64,000 nt of DNA from Caulobacterales bacterium (GCA_019510435.1 JAEKKJ010000008.1:186001-250000), one strand, 5' to 3'. Numbered from the stretch's first letter, positions 16,688 through 26,490 are shown. Numbers and translations: made by a program. Notes: generated by a model not told the origin, from the letters alone.

Positions 16688-18019
16688 CTATCCGGCGTCC
16701 TTCGCCGCGGAGGGCGCCGGGGCCACGCGCCAGACCATGCCGCCGACGTCGTCGGCGACCAGCAGGGCGCCGCGGCTGTCCACGGCCACGCCGACGGGCC
16801 GGCCCTGGATCTTGTTCTGGGTGTTCAGGAATCCGGTGAGGAACAGCTGCGGCGGCGTCTGCGGTCGCCCATTGGCGAACGGCACGAACACCACCTGGTA
16901 GCCGTTCAGCGGCTGGCGGTTCCACGAGCCATGCTGGCCAATGAAGGCCCCGCCGCGATAGGCCGGCGGAAAGGCGCTGGCGCGATAGAAGGTCAGGCCC
17001 AGCGAGGCCGTGTGCGGCCCCAGGCCGTAGTCGGGCGCGACGGCCTTGGCCACCAGGTCCGGACGCGGCGGCTTCACCCGGCTGTCCACGTTGTGGCCCC
17101 AGTAGCTGTAGGGCCAGCCGTAGAAGGCGCCGGGCTCCACGTGGGTGAGGTAGTCGGGCGGCAGGTCGTCGCCGATCTCGTCGCGCTCGTTGACCACGGT
17201 CCACAGGGCGCCGGTAATGGGCTCGAAGTCCATGCCGTTGGGGTTGCGCAGCCCGCTGGCGTAGACGTGGGCCTGGCGAGTGGCCAGGTCGTATTCCCAG
17301 ATCGCCGCCCGGCCCGCCTCGGCAGCCATGCCGTTGTCGCCGATGTTGGAGTTCGAGCCGACGGTGGCGAACAGCTTGGTCCCATCGGGCGTGGCGACCA
17401 GGTTCTTGGTCCAGTGGTGGTTGATCGGCGGGCCGGGCAGGTCGAAGACCTTCGTCCCGGAGCCGGCCTCCTGGGTGTCGCCGGGGTGGTAGGGGAAGCT
17501 GACCACGCCGTCGCAGTTGGCCACGTACAGCGTGCCGCCCACCAGAGCCATGCCGATCGGGCTGTTCAGCCCCTGGGCGAAGACGGTCTTGGTCTCGGCC
17601 ACGCCGTCCCCGTCCGCGTCGCGCAGCAGGACGATCCGGTTGGGGCTGGGGACGGCGGACTCCACCTTCTTCATCAAATGCTTCTGCACCCAGGCGCGGA
17701 TGCCGGTCTGGGTCTTGTCGACCTTGCTGCCCGGGCCGGCGGCCTCGGCCGCCAGCACGTCGCCGTTGGGCAGGACATAGAGCCAGCGCGGATGGTCCAG
17801 GCCCTCGGCGAAGCGGGTGACCACGAAGCCGGCCGGGGCATGCGGCGCGGCGCCGGCGGGCCAGTGGACCACGTCGGGCACGCCCACGCTGGGGATCAGC
17901 CGATGCTCGGGCGCCTTCAGCGGCGGATTGGGCCCGAAGCCCACGAACGGGTCCTTCGAGCCGGACGAACAGCCCGCGAGAGCGAGGGCTGCGGCGGCGG
18001 CCAGCCAGGGCGTGCGCAT
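16688..18019 (-). CDS. PQQ-dependent sugar dehydrogenase-like lipoprotein
   Basis: A 443-residue protein with a lipoprotein signal (AAAALALAGCSSG, lipid on Cys17), so it is membrane-anchored in the periplasm. The body is a six-bladed propeller of the soluble glucose/sorbosone dehydrogenase family, with GLDHPRWLYVLPNGDVLAAE, LRDADGDGVAE, SGLRNPNGMDFEP and HGSWNRQPLNGY. Members oxidise aldoses or sugar-like alcohols using PQQ and Ca. The frame upstream of ATG 18019 lacks a signal and is not used. It is divergent from an acyl-CoA dehydrogenase gene. Confidence 0.85.
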   Translation of the reverse strand: MRTPWLAAAAALALAGCSSGSKDPFVGFGPNPPLKAPEHRLIPSVGVPDVVHWPAGAAPHAPAGFVVTRFAEGLDHPRWLYVLPNGDVLAAEAAGPGSKVDKTQTGIRAWVQKHLMKKVESAVPSPNRIVLLRDADGDGVAETKTVFAQGLNSPIGMALVGGTLYVANCDGVVSFPYHPGDTQEAGSGTKVFDLPGPPINHHWTKNLVATPDGTKLFATVGSNSNIGDNGMAAEAGRAAIWEYDLATRQAHVYASGLRNPNGMDFEPITGALWTVVNERDEIGDDLPPDYLTHVEPGAFYGWPYSYWGHNVDSRVKPPRPDLVAKAVAPDYGLGPHTASLGLTFYRASAFPPAYRGGAFIGQHGSWNRQPLNGYQVVFVPFANGRPQTPPQLFLTGFLNTQNKIQGRPVGVAVDSRGALLVADDVGGMVWRVAPAPSAAKDAG

Positions 18020-18117
18020 GGGTCGTCTCCTCGACAGAGCGGGTGAAACGGCTGACGCCACGGCGCCGTTGCGCGGCGGGCTGAAAGCGGCTGCAGTGGG
18101 CGCAAGAGGAAACGAAC

Positions 18118-19284
18118 ATGGACCTGACGCTGACACCGGAGCTCGCGGCGTTCCGCGACGAGGTGCGGGCGTTCCTGGATGCGCACCGCCACGAGCACGA
18201 GGCCGGCGCGCCCAAGGACCCCAAGGCCTGGCAGCGCCTGCTGATCGCCCACGGCTATGCCGCCCGGACGATCCCGCGGGAATACGGCGGCTATGGCGCC
18301 GAGCCCGACATCCTGAAGGGCCGCATCATCGCCGAGGCGTTCATCGCCGCCGGCGCCCCGCGCGGGATGGCGGGGCAGGGGATCTCGATGCTGGTCCCGA
18401 CCCTGCTGGAGGTGGGGTCGGAGGACCAGAAGCGTCGCTGGATCCCGCCGACCCTGGCGGGCGACATCATCTGGTGCCAGGGCTATTCCGAGCCCGGCGC
18501 CGGCTCCGACCTGGCCAACCTGCAGACCAAGGCGGTGGAGGACGGCGACGACTTCCTGATCTCGGGGTCCAAGATCTGGACCAGCACCGCGGCCCAGGCG
18601 CAGATGATGTTCTGCCTGGTGCGCACCGAGCCCGACAAGCCCAAGCACGAGGGCATCTCCTACATCCTCTTCCCCATGGACACGCCGGGGATCGAGGTGC
18701 GGCCGCTGAAGACCATGACCGGCCAGGCCGAGTTCAACGAGGTGTTCTTCACCGACGTGCGCGTGCCGAAGGCCAATGTCGTGGGTGGGCGTGGCCGCGG
18801 CTGGCAGGTGGCCAACACCACGCTGAAGCACGAGCGCGGGATGCTGGGCGATCCGAACGCCACCGAGGCGCGGCTGAAGGCCCTGATCGAGCTGATGAAG
18901 GCCGAGACCGTCGATGGCCAGCGGCTGATCGACAACCCGGTGCTGCGCGACCGGCTGATGCAGCTGCAGGCCCGCGTCTTCGCCATGAAGTTCAACGGGT
19001 TGCGCACCCTGACCGACGAGACCGCCGGCCTGGCGCGGCTGGTGGTCAAGCTGCAGGGCTGCGAGCTGAACCACCAGGTGGCGGCCCTGGCGATCGACGC
19101 CCTGGGCGAGCTGGGCGTGCTCTACCGCGAGGGGCCGCACCTGCGGGCCAAGGGCGGCTGGCAGTGGAACTACATGTTCGACCTGGGCCTGATCATCGGC
19201 GGCGGCACGGCCCAGATCCAGAAGAACATCATCGCCGAACGGGGCCTGGGGCTGCCGCGCGAACCGAAGGTCGTGGGGGCTTAA
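18118..19284 (+). CDS. Acyl-CoA dehydrogenase family protein
   Basis: A 388-residue flavoenzyme of the acyl-CoA dehydrogenase superfamily. FAD-binding signatures are CQGYSEPGAGSDLANLQT and ISGSKIWTSTAAQA. The C-terminal helical domain ends with GGGTAQIQKNIIAERGLG, the usual cofactor-contact motif. It resembles the FadE-type paired dehydrogenases that work as alpha/beta heterotetramers on bulky substrates. The next dehydrogenase gene starts five bases after its stop, supporting such a complex. Substrate unknown. Confidence 0.9.
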   Translation: MDLTLTPELAAFRDEVRAFLDAHRHEHEAGAPKDPKAWQRLLIAHGYAARTIPREYGGYGAEPDILKGRIIAEAFIAAGAPRGMAGQGISMLVPTLLEVGSEDQKRRWIPPTLAGDIIWCQGYSEPGAGSDLANLQTKAVEDGDDFLISGSKIWTSTAAQAQMMFCLVRTEPDKPKHEGISYILFPMDTPGIEVRPLKTMTGQAEFNEVFFTDVRVPKANVVGGRGRGWQVANTTLKHERGMLGDPNATEARLKALIELMKAETVDGQRLIDNPVLRDRLMQLQARVFAMKFNGLRTLTDETAGLARLVVKLQGCELNHQVAALAIDALGELGVLYREGPHLRAKGGWQWNYMFDLGLIIGGGTAQIQKNIIAERGLGLPREPKVVGA

Positions 19285-19289
19285 GGGGC

Positions 19290-20372
19290 ATGCGGTTCGC
19301 GCTTTCCGAAGACCAGGCGATGCTGCAGGACAGCCTGGCCAAGGCGCTCGCCGCCCTGTCGCCGCTGGAGCGGGTGCGGGCGTTCGCCGGCGACCTGAAG
19401 GACCGCGGCGAGGACGTCTGGCAGGGCCTGTCCGAGTTCGGACTGGCGGGCCTCGCCGTGCCGGAAGAGTTCGGCGGCCAGGGCCTGGGCCTGCTCGAAG
19501 CCGCGCTGGCGTCCGAGGCGCTGGGCGCGGCGGTCGCGCCGGTTCCGTTCATGGGCGTGGTGCTGGCGCCCCTGGCCCTGACGCGCGGCGGCAGCGCGGC
19601 GCAGCAGGCCGACTGGCTGCCCCGACTGGCCTCGGGCGAGGTGACCGCGGCGGTGGCGATGTCCGAACCGGTGGCCGGCGCGCGGGACGACGCGGGCGTG
19701 ACGGCCTTGGGCGGCAAGCTGGCCGGCAAGGCGCTGTTCGTGCCGGGCGGGATGGCGGCGGGCCTGATCCTGGTCGCCGACCGGACCGGCGGCCTGCACC
19801 TGGTGCGGGGCGACGCCGCCGGCCTCGGGCGCAGCCTGATGCCCGGCATCGACGAGACGCGGCGGCTGGCCGAGCTCACCTTCGCCGAGACCCCCGCCGA
19901 GCCCCTGGGCAACGGGCGCGACCTGCTGGATCGCCTGCGCGACGCGGCCTGGGTGCTGCTGGCCGCCGACACCCTGGGGGCGGCCCAGACGATGCTCGAC
20001 AAGGCCGTCGCCTACGCCAAGGAGCGCAAGCAGTTCGGCCGCACCATCGGCTCGTTCCAGGCGGTGAAGCACCTGTGCGCCGAGATGGCGGCGGAGCTGG
20101 AGCCGGCCCGGGCCCTGGTCTGGTACGCCGCCTACGCCTTCGACCATGCGCCGGACGAAGCGGCGCTGATGGCGGCCCACGCCAAGGCCCACACCTCCGA
20201 GATCGGCCGCTTCATCGCCCGCACCGCCACCGAGGTGCACGGCGGGATCGGCATGACCGACCTCCTGGGCCTGCACTACTGGTTCAAGCGCATCGGCCTG
20301 AACCGCCAGCTGCTGGGCGGGCCGGAGCGCGTGCGCGAGATCGCGGCGCGGCTGCAGGGCCTGGCGGCATAG
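19290..20372 (+). CDS. Acyl-CoA dehydrogenase family protein, partner subunit
   Basis: A 360-residue protein of the same superfamily but more diverged. It begins MRFALSEDQAMLQDSLAKAL, has FGLAGLAVPEEFGGQGLG in the N-terminal domain, and retains YAKERKQFGRTIGSFQAVKH and ATEVHGGIGMTDLLGLHYWF in the C-terminal domain. The middle FAD-binding motif is weak (AVAMSEPVAGARDDAG), as often seen in one subunit of heteromeric acyl-CoA dehydrogenases. It lies five bases after its neighbour and 25 bp before the beta-lactamase-like gene, in one transcription unit. Confidence 0.87.
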   Translation: MRFALSEDQAMLQDSLAKALAALSPLERVRAFAGDLKDRGEDVWQGLSEFGLAGLAVPEEFGGQGLGLLEAALASEALGAAVAPVPFMGVVLAPLALTRGGSAAQQADWLPRLASGEVTAAVAMSEPVAGARDDAGVTALGGKLAGKALFVPGGMAAGLILVADRTGGLHLVRGDAAGLGRSLMPGIDETRRLAELTFAETPAEPLGNGRDLLDRLRDAAWVLLAADTLGAAQTMLDKAVAYAKERKQFGRTIGSFQAVKHLCAEMAAELEPARALVWYAAYAFDHAPDEAALMAAHAKAHTSEIGRFIARTATEVHGGIGMTDLLGLHYWFKRIGLNRQLLGGPERVREIAARLQGLAA

Positions 20373-20397
20373 AGCAAGACAGCAGAGGGAGTCCCAG

Positions 20398-21543
20398 GTG
20401 GCCGACGGATCCGTTCACGGTGAGGTGCATGACCGCTACGCCAAGGTGCGCGCGGTGTTCGAGGACAACCTCGCCAGCGGGGCCGACCTGGGCGCCTCGT
20501 TCTGCGCGACGGTGGACGGGGAGACCGTGGTCGACCTCTGGGGCGGGTGGGCCGATCCGGCCAAGACCCGCGCCTGGGGCCGCGACACCATCGTCAACGT
20601 CTATTCGACCACCAAGACCATGACCGCCCTGACAGCGCTGCTGGTCGCCGACCGTGGCGACCTCGACTTCGACGCCCCGGTGGCCAGGTACTGGCCCGAG
20701 TTCGCCGCCAACGGCAAGGCGGGGGTCAAGGTCAGCCACCTGATGAGCCACGCCGCGGGGCTCTCCGGCTGGAAGGCGCCGATCTCGAAGGCGGATCTCT
20801 ACGACTGGGACAAGGCGACCGCGCTCCTGGCCGCCCAGGCGCCCTACTGGGAGCCGGGGACGGCGTGCGGCTACCACGCCCTGACCCAGGGCTATCTGGT
20901 GGGCGAGGTGATCCGGCGCATCACCGGCAAGTCGCTCGGGACGCTCTTCCGCGAGGAGATCGCCGAACCCCTGGGCGCGGACTTCTGGATCGGCCTGCCG
21001 GCCTCGGAGGACGATCGGGTCGCCGAGCTGGTCCCGCCGCCGCCGGGCCAGGCCATCGGCGACGGCGGCGGTCGGACCGAGCTGCAGGCCAACATGTCCG
21101 ACAACCCCGGCGTGGACGTGGCCGAGACCCGCACCCGCGCCTGGCGCGGCGCGGAGATCCCCGCCGCCGGCGGGACCGGCAACGCGCGCTCGGTGGCGGA
21201 AATCCACGCCATCCTCGCCAACGGCGGCGTCGCCAAGGGCAAGCGCTTCCTCTCCGAGGCCGGATGCCGCAAGGCGCTGGAGCTGCAGATCGAGAGCCAG
21301 GACCTGATCCTGGACGCGCCGGCCTGGTACGGCATGGGCTTCGGGCTGGGCGGCGGGATGCTGAGCTTCCCCAACCCCGACACCATCTACTGGGGCGGCT
21401 ACGGCGGCTCTCTCGTGATCATCGACATGACCGCCCGCACCACCTTCGCCTACGCCATGAACAGGATGGCCGGGACCACCCAGGGCGACATGCGCGCCTT
21501 CGGCCTGGCCATGGTCATGTGGGAGGCCATGGGCGCCATCTAG
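20398..21543 (+). CDS. Class C beta-lactamase-related serine hydrolase/esterase
   Basis: A 381-residue serine hydrolase without a signal peptide. The SxxK motif is Ser70-Thr-Thr-Lys73 in VYSTTKTM. A tyrosine motif lies in CGYHALTQG, and a YWGGYGGS stretch takes the place of the KTG element. Cytoplasmic members of this family (EstB-like) usually hydrolyse esters rather than beta-lactams. Start is GTG 20398 with an AGAGGGAG ribosome-binding site. Its place after two acyl-CoA dehydrogenase genes suggests ester or lactone hydrolysis in the same pathway. Confidence 0.85.
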   Translation: MADGSVHGEVHDRYAKVRAVFEDNLASGADLGASFCATVDGETVVDLWGGWADPAKTRAWGRDTIVNVYSTTKTMTALTALLVADRGDLDFDAPVARYWPEFAANGKAGVKVSHLMSHAAGLSGWKAPISKADLYDWDKATALLAAQAPYWEPGTACGYHALTQGYLVGEVIRRITGKSLGTLFREEIAEPLGADFWIGLPASEDDRVAELVPPPPGQAIGDGGGRTELQANMSDNPGVDVAETRTRAWRGAEIPAAGGTGNARSVAEIHAILANGGVAKGKRFLSEAGCRKALELQIESQDLILDAPAWYGMGFGLGGGMLSFPNPDTIYWGGYGGSLVIIDMTARTTFAYAMNRMAGTTQGDMRAFGLAMVMWEAMGAI

Positions 21544-21559
21544 GAGCCGCCGGCGCGCC

Positions 21560-23377
21560 TCAGGCCAGGCTGACGACGACGTCCGGGGCCGCCGGCGCGG
21601 GCTCGGCGGGCTGGGCCGGCCGGAGCGGCGGGCGTGGGCCGCAGCAGACCGCCTCGGTCTCCTCGACCAGCGCGCGGTCATAGGCCTTCACCGACTCTGG
21701 CAGGGCCTCGTAGGGCACGAGCGACGGGTGCAAGCGCCGCTTCTCGTCCTTCGCGGGGATGTCGGCCCAGCGCCAGCCCGCCAGCCGCCGCTGGGCGTTC
21801 CAGCGTTCGTGCTCGAGGGCCGCGAGCGCGTCGCGCTCGGCTTCATTCGCGCAGAGCCCGATGCCCGACGGCAGCCGCGGCGGGCCGGCGACCCCGCGCC
21901 AGTGGACCGGGTCCACGGCGGCGCTGGCCAGCTTGGCGGGGATGTGGGCCACCGCATCGCGCGTCGCTTGGCGGAAGGTCTCGTCCAGCTCGTCCCATGG
22001 CCGGCCGGAGCGGTTGGCCGGATCGTTGCGCTGCGCGTCGGTCAGCAGGGCGCGATAGGCCTCGGAGAACGCCCGCGCCGCCGCGTCCGGCGGATCGGAG
22101 AGGAACTCCGACGCCTTCAACATCGCGCCGATGTCGCCGAAGGGGATGAGGGCGTCCAGCTGCTGGTCCCCGCCGTGGGTGCGGGTCAGGGTGTGGGCGT
22201 CGCGAAGGCGGATGAAGATCGCCGCCTCGCCCAGGTCCGAGAGCCGCAGCACCGACTGCAGGATGCCCGCGACGCTGAGGTTCTCCGCGTCGGACCCGCG
22301 GCAGGCGTAGACCGCGGTGACGGGACCGCCGGCGGCGATGGCTTCGACCAGTTCGGGCACCGCGGGCGCGACGCCCTGAGTGCCCACCTGCCCCTCGATG
22401 AAGACCATCGACGCGCAGAGGTCCAGCTCCGGCGCCCGGACGCGGAAGGCGCCTTCGAGCGCCCGCGCCGCCGGATCGATGACGGTGATGCGGGGCGGGG
22501 CCAGATAGGTCGTCCGGCAGTTGACGATCAGGTCGCGCGCCAGGGCCTGTCCCTCCTGGCCGAAGCCCACGATGACGGCGTGGATGCGCGTGTGGCCCAG
22601 CTCGCGGGCCCGCAAGAACGGCGGATGGCTGACGTGCTGCGACCGCGCCGAGACCGTCGCAGCCGAGAGCACGCGGGTGTGCGGCTCGTTGATCATGCCG
22701 GCCGCGTCCTCGGCCAGGATGGCATCGTTGAGCATCACCGTGATCAGGGCGCGCGGCGCCGCCGCGCGGATCATCTTGGCCAGGAGCAGGCTGTTGGCGG
22801 CGTCCTCCTGGGCCACGATCACCTGCGCAGCTTCCGAGAGATAGGTCTTCACGGCCCGCTCGTGGTCCTCGCTGGGCCAGGGCAGGGCGAAGGCGCTCAG
22901 CCGATGGGCGTCGAGCAAGGGGGCGCCGAGCCAGAGGCAGGGCCGGTTCGTGGACTGGGCCTCCTCGAAGGCCTTGGCCGCGATCTCTCCTGCGCCGACG
23001 ATCACGACCCGCCGGCGGACCAGCTGGGCCAGGGCCACGACCGCGCGCTCCCGCAGCAGGACCGCAAGGGCGAAGAGCGTCGTGCCGAACAGGGTCAGCA
23101 CCCCGGTCCATCGCGCGACCAGGAACCGCGGGTCGGTGTCCCCGGGCGCCACGCGATAGATCTCGTTGTTCAAGGAGAACAGGGCGACGGCGCGGTAGAG
23201 CGCATCGTCGAAGCGGTAGCCGTAGTCGAGCCAGGCCCAGCAGCCGAGGACGACCGTGATCATGGCGCAGGTCGGCAGCGTCCACGGCGCCGCCGCAGAG
23301 GCCAACTGCCCCGCGCGCTTCACGCCGGGCTCCGAGATGAGATGGAGCTCATGTGTACGCGCCGCCACAAACAGCAA
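21560..23377 (-). CDS. Membrane protein with two TrkA-N-like domains and a C-terminal RyR domain
   Basis: A 605-residue protein with an unusual layout. Two membrane segments lie near residues 30-48 and 88-108. The first Rossmann/TrkA-N-like domain starts at VVIVGAGEIAAKAF (about 121). The second starts at IHAVIVGFGQEGQALARDL (about 262). A RyR domain at about 515-570 shows the conserved LAALEHERWNAQRRLAGW and HPSLVPYEAL. RyR domains in bacteria have been linked by comparative genomics to nucleotide-signal sensing. The start is uncertain (TTG 23377 or GTG 23368; neither has a good RBS). It is probably an ion-channel-like or NAD-sensing regulator. No toxin or cyclase gene is adjacent. Confidence 0.8.
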   Translation of the reverse strand: MLFVAARTHELHLISEPGVKRAGQLASAAAPWTLPTCAMITVVLGCWAWLDYGYRFDDALYRAVALFSLNNEIYRVAPGDTDPRFLVARWTGVLTLFGTTLFALAVLLRERAVVALAQLVRRRVVIVGAGEIAAKAFEEAQSTNRPCLWLGAPLLDAHRLSAFALPWPSEDHERAVKTYLSEAAQVIVAQEDAANSLLLAKMIRAAAPRALITVMLNDAILAEDAAGMINEPHTRVLSAATVSARSQHVSHPPFLRARELGHTRIHAVIVGFGQEGQALARDLIVNCRTTYLAPPRITVIDPAARALEGAFRVRAPELDLCASMVFIEGQVGTQGVAPAVPELVEAIAAGGPVTAVYACRGSDAENLSVAGILQSVLRLSDLGEAAIFIRLRDAHTLTRTHGGDQQLDALIPFGDIGAMLKASEFLSDPPDAAARAFSEAYRALLTDAQRNDPANRSGRPWDELDETFRQATRDAVAHIPAKLASAAVDPVHWRGVAGPPRLPSGIGLCANEAERDALAALEHERWNAQRRLAGWRWADIPAKDEKRRLHPSLVPYEALPESVKAYDRALVEETEAVCCGPRPPLRPAQPAEPAPAAPDVVVSLA

Positions 23378-23519
23378 ACATGGCGAGACTTCTGGCTCGG
23401 ACCCGTCTCCGTCTCAACGTTTTTTACGGCCTATCAGGGTCGAACAGGCACGAATGCCGTCCGGACCGGCGCTAGACTGTCGCAATAACTTCACAATCGG
23501 GCGATCCGGCCTGGATGCT

Positions 23520-25001
23520 CTAGGCCCGGATCGGCGGCGCCCGGTCGGCCCAGGGCCGGGCCTCTTCCAGCTGGTAGGCGAGCTGGAACAGCAGGGCCTC
23601 GAAGCCCACCCGTGCGGCGAACATCGTCCCGACCGGGAGGCCGTCGGCGGTCCAGTGCAGGGGCACGCTCATGGCCGGCGCGCCGACCACGTTGTGATAG
23701 GTGGTGTAGCCCACATATTCGACCAGGCGCGGGATCAGGGTCTCGAACGGGACCTGTGGGCCGACGGTCCCGAGCGGCGGCGGGGTCCAGGCCACCACCG
23801 GCGACATCACCACGTCCAACTGGTGGCCCACGAACCAGGGATCGTAGGCCATGGCGGCGGCGTGCAGCCGTTGCAGCGCCTGGGGCAGGGCGTCCTTGGG
23901 CGCGCGGGCGGCTAGCTCGGCCAGACCTAGGGTGAAGGGCTCGAGCACCTCGGCGTTGGGCGGGGCTCCGCTCGCCCTGGCGATGGCGGCGGCCAGCTGC
24001 GCCGCGTCCGCCGCCCACAGCAGCAGGAAGTCGTCGCCGAACTCGGGCCCGATGGGCCAGGCGGTCGGCACGACGTGGTGGCCCAGGCTCTCGAGCAGCC
24101 TGGCGCTGTCCTGCGTGGCGGCGCGGACCTCGGGCGCCGGCGCCCTGCCCGATCCGCCCTCCATCAGTAGCCCCACGCGCAGCTTGCGCGTCAGCGGCGC
24201 GGTGACGAGGCCGACCGGCGGCAGCTGCGCGCCGGGCCCGGCGTCCTCGATGGCCGCGAACATGGCGGCGGAGTCGCGCACGCTGCGGGTCAGGACGTGG
24301 TTCACCGACAGGTCGGAGATCTTGGTCTCGCCCCGCGCGCCGGTCATGCGGCCGCGTGAGGGCTTGAGGCCGAAGAGCCCGCAGCAGGAGGCCGGGATGC
24401 GGATCGAGCCGCCGCCGTCGCTGGCGTGAGCGATCGGCACGATGCCCGCCGCCACCGCCGCGGCGGCCCCGCCGGATGAGCCGCCGGACGAGCGGCCGGG
24501 GTCCCAGGGATTGCGCGTCGGGCCGAAGGCCAGCGGCTCGGTGGTGGGCAGGAAGCCAGCCTCGGGCGTCGCCGACTTGCCGATGACATTGACGCCGGTC
24601 CGCATGAACGCGTCCACCAGCGGCCCCTGGATCGCAGCCGGCGGCGCGGCGAGGAAGGCGCGCGAGCCCAGACGGGTCGGCAGGCCGCGATAGTCCTCCA
24701 GGTCCTTGACCAGGAACGGGACGCCCGCGAACGGCCCGGCCAGCGGCGCCAGCTTCGCCTTGTCCAGGGCGCGGTCGAAGTCGGACGTGACCAGGACGTT
24801 CAACTTCGGTTGCAGCCGCTCGCAGCGGTCCACCGCGGCCTTCGCGGCCTCCAGCGCCGACATCTCGCCGGCCCGGATCATGGCCGCGGTCTCGGTGGCG
24901 TCCGGCCAGGCGGCGCGGACAGTCGGGGCCTTGGCCTTCGCCGCGGCGGCCGCCATCGCCAGTCCCAGGCCGCCCAGAGCGCGCCGCGTCAGCCTCACCA
25001 T
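23520..25001 (-). CDS. Amidase signature family enzyme, Tat/Sec-exported
   Basis: A 493-residue amidase. The N terminus MVRLTRRALGGLGLAM looks like a Tat signal. The amidase signature is complete: Lys in PFLVKDLEDYRG, then GRSSGGSSGGAAAAVAAG with the cis-Ser and nucleophile Ser region, and SDGGGSIRIPASCCGLFGLK. The family hydrolyses amides through a Ser-cisSer-Lys triad. Substrate is unknown. Start at 25001 is chosen for the signal peptide. The promoter lies in the 127-bp region shared with the divergent FAD protein. Confidence 0.88.
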   Translation of the reverse strand: MVRLTRRALGGLGLAMAAAAAKAKAPTVRAAWPDATETAAMIRAGEMSALEAAKAAVDRCERLQPKLNVLVTSDFDRALDKAKLAPLAGPFAGVPFLVKDLEDYRGLPTRLGSRAFLAAPPAAIQGPLVDAFMRTGVNVIGKSATPEAGFLPTTEPLAFGPTRNPWDPGRSSGGSSGGAAAAVAAGIVPIAHASDGGGSIRIPASCCGLFGLKPSRGRMTGARGETKISDLSVNHVLTRSVRDSAAMFAAIEDAGPGAQLPPVGLVTAPLTRKLRVGLLMEGGSGRAPAPEVRAATQDSARLLESLGHHVVPTAWPIGPEFGDDFLLLWAADAAQLAAAIARASGAPPNAEVLEPFTLGLAELAARAPKDALPQALQRLHAAAMAYDPWFVGHQLDVVMSPVVAWTPPPLGTVGPQVPFETLIPRLVEYVGYTTYHNVVGAPAMSVPLHWTADGLPVGTMFAARVGFEALLFQLAYQLEEARPWADRAPPIRA

Positions 25002-25128
25002 CGTCTCCGCCCTGGCCTTGTTTGCACCGTGAGCTTGGCCGCTTCGCCCGGGCGCCGGCAAGGGGTGCGGTCGGCTCTTGAATTCCTACTTATTGAATAG
25101 GTATTAGCGGCGCGAGCAGGAGCCCGAC

Positions 25129-26490
25129 ATGTCCGATCCGCCCGCCCGCGCTCCCGTGGTCGCTCCCGTGGTCGCCGTCATCGGCGGCGGCTTCAGCGGC
25201 CTGCTCACCGCCATCCACCTGCTGCGTCGCGAGCCACGGGCCGCGGTGCGCCTGGTGGAGCGGGCGCAGCGGTTCGGCCGCGGCCGCGCCTATGAGGCGG
25301 GGGCGAACCCGCACCTGCTGAACGTGCGCGCCGGCAACATGAGCGCCTTCCCCGACCGGCCGCGCCATTTCGTCGAGTGGCTGGCGGCGCAGGGCGAGCC
25401 GGCCGGGGCCGACAGCTTCGTGACGCGCAGCCGCTATGGCGACTACCTGCAGGGCCTGCTGCGCGAGGAGATCGGCGATCCGGACCGGGCCGGGCGCCTG
25501 CTCCTGGAGGCGGATGAGGCGGTGGCGCTTCGCCGGGTCGGCTCGCAATGGCGTGTGGAGCTGGCGCTGGGGCGCGCCTTCGAGGCGGACGCCTGTGTAC
25601 TGGCGGTGGGGCTGGCGCCGCCGGCGGACCTGCCGGGGGCGGAGGCCGCCGCCCTGGCCGCCCCGGCCTATGTGCCCGATCCCTGGGCCTCCGGACTGGA
25701 CGACCTCCCGCGCGGCCAGGTGCTGCTGCTGGGCTCGGGCCTGACCATGGTGGACCTGGCCCTCGCGCTGGCGGCGCCCGACCGCCGGCTGCTGGCCATC
25801 TCGCCCCGCGGGCTGATCTCGCGCAGCCATGGCCCCACCCGCCCGTCGGCCGCGCCGGAAGGTCCGCTGGACACGGCGCGCGCGGCGCTGGCCACCCTGC
25901 GCCGCCACGCCGAGGCGGTCGGCTGGCGCGAGGCGGTGGACAGCGTCCGGCCGGCGACGGTGGCGATCTGGCGCGCCTGGCCGCTTGCGGAGCGGCGGCG
26001 CTTCCTGCGCCACCTGCGGGCCTGGTGGGACGTCCATCGTCACCGCATGGCGCCGGCCGTTGCGGCGCGCCTGGCGGACCTGGCGGCCGACGGCCAGCTC
26101 ACCATCGGCGCGGGGCGGCTCGAGCGGCTGGGCTGGGACGGCCACGGGTTCCAGGCGGCGATCCGCGGGCGGGGCGAGGGCAAGGCCCAGGCCTGGCGGT
26201 TCGATGCGGTGGTGAACTGCACCGGCCCCAGCGGCGGCCTGCCCGGCGGCTCGGCGCTGCTGGCCGATCTGGTGGGGCAAGGCGCGGTGCGAGCCGATCC
26301 GCTGGGCCTGGGCGCGGAGGTCGACGCCGCGTTCCGGGCGCTGGGCGCGGATGGCCGCCCGACGCCGGGCCTGTTCGCCGTCGGGCCGCTCACGCGCGGC
26401 GCGGTGTGGGAGTCCTCCGCCGTGCCCGACCTGCGCAGCCAGACCGCGGAGGTGGCCGCCGCGGTCTTGGCGTGCCTGGAGCGCGCCTAG
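25129..26490 (+). CDS. FAD/NAD(P)-binding protein (NAD_binding_9-like)
   Basis: A 453-residue flavoprotein. The FAD dinucleotide-binding motif is VAVIGGGFSGLLTAIHLLRR. NPHLLNVRAGNMSAFPDRP is characteristic of a family of FAD-dependent proteins related to lysine/ornithine N-monooxygenases, and a second Rossmann-like motif is LLLGSGLTMVDLALAL. The exact reaction is unknown. An AT-rich promoter-like stretch (TTATTGAATAGGTATT, about 25090-25105) precedes it, and GGAG lies close to the ATG. The stop overlaps that of the convergent DUF3008 gene. Confidence 0.8.
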   Translation: MSDPPARAPVVAPVVAVIGGGFSGLLTAIHLLRREPRAAVRLVERAQRFGRGRAYEAGANPHLLNVRAGNMSAFPDRPRHFVEWLAAQGEPAGADSFVTRSRYGDYLQGLLREEIGDPDRAGRLLLEADEAVALRRVGSQWRVELALGRAFEADACVLAVGLAPPADLPGAEAAALAAPAYVPDPWASGLDDLPRGQVLLLGSGLTMVDLALALAAPDRRLLAISPRGLISRSHGPTRPSAAPEGPLDTARAALATLRRHAEAVGWREAVDSVRPATVAIWRAWPLAERRRFLRHLRAWWDVHRHRMAPAVAARLADLAADGQLTIGAGRLERLGWDGHGFQAAIRGRGEGKAQAWRFDAVVNCTGPSGGLPGGSALLADLVGQGAVRADPLGLGAEVDAAFRALGADGRPTPGLFAVGPLTRGAVWESSAVPDLRSQTAEVAAAVLACLERA

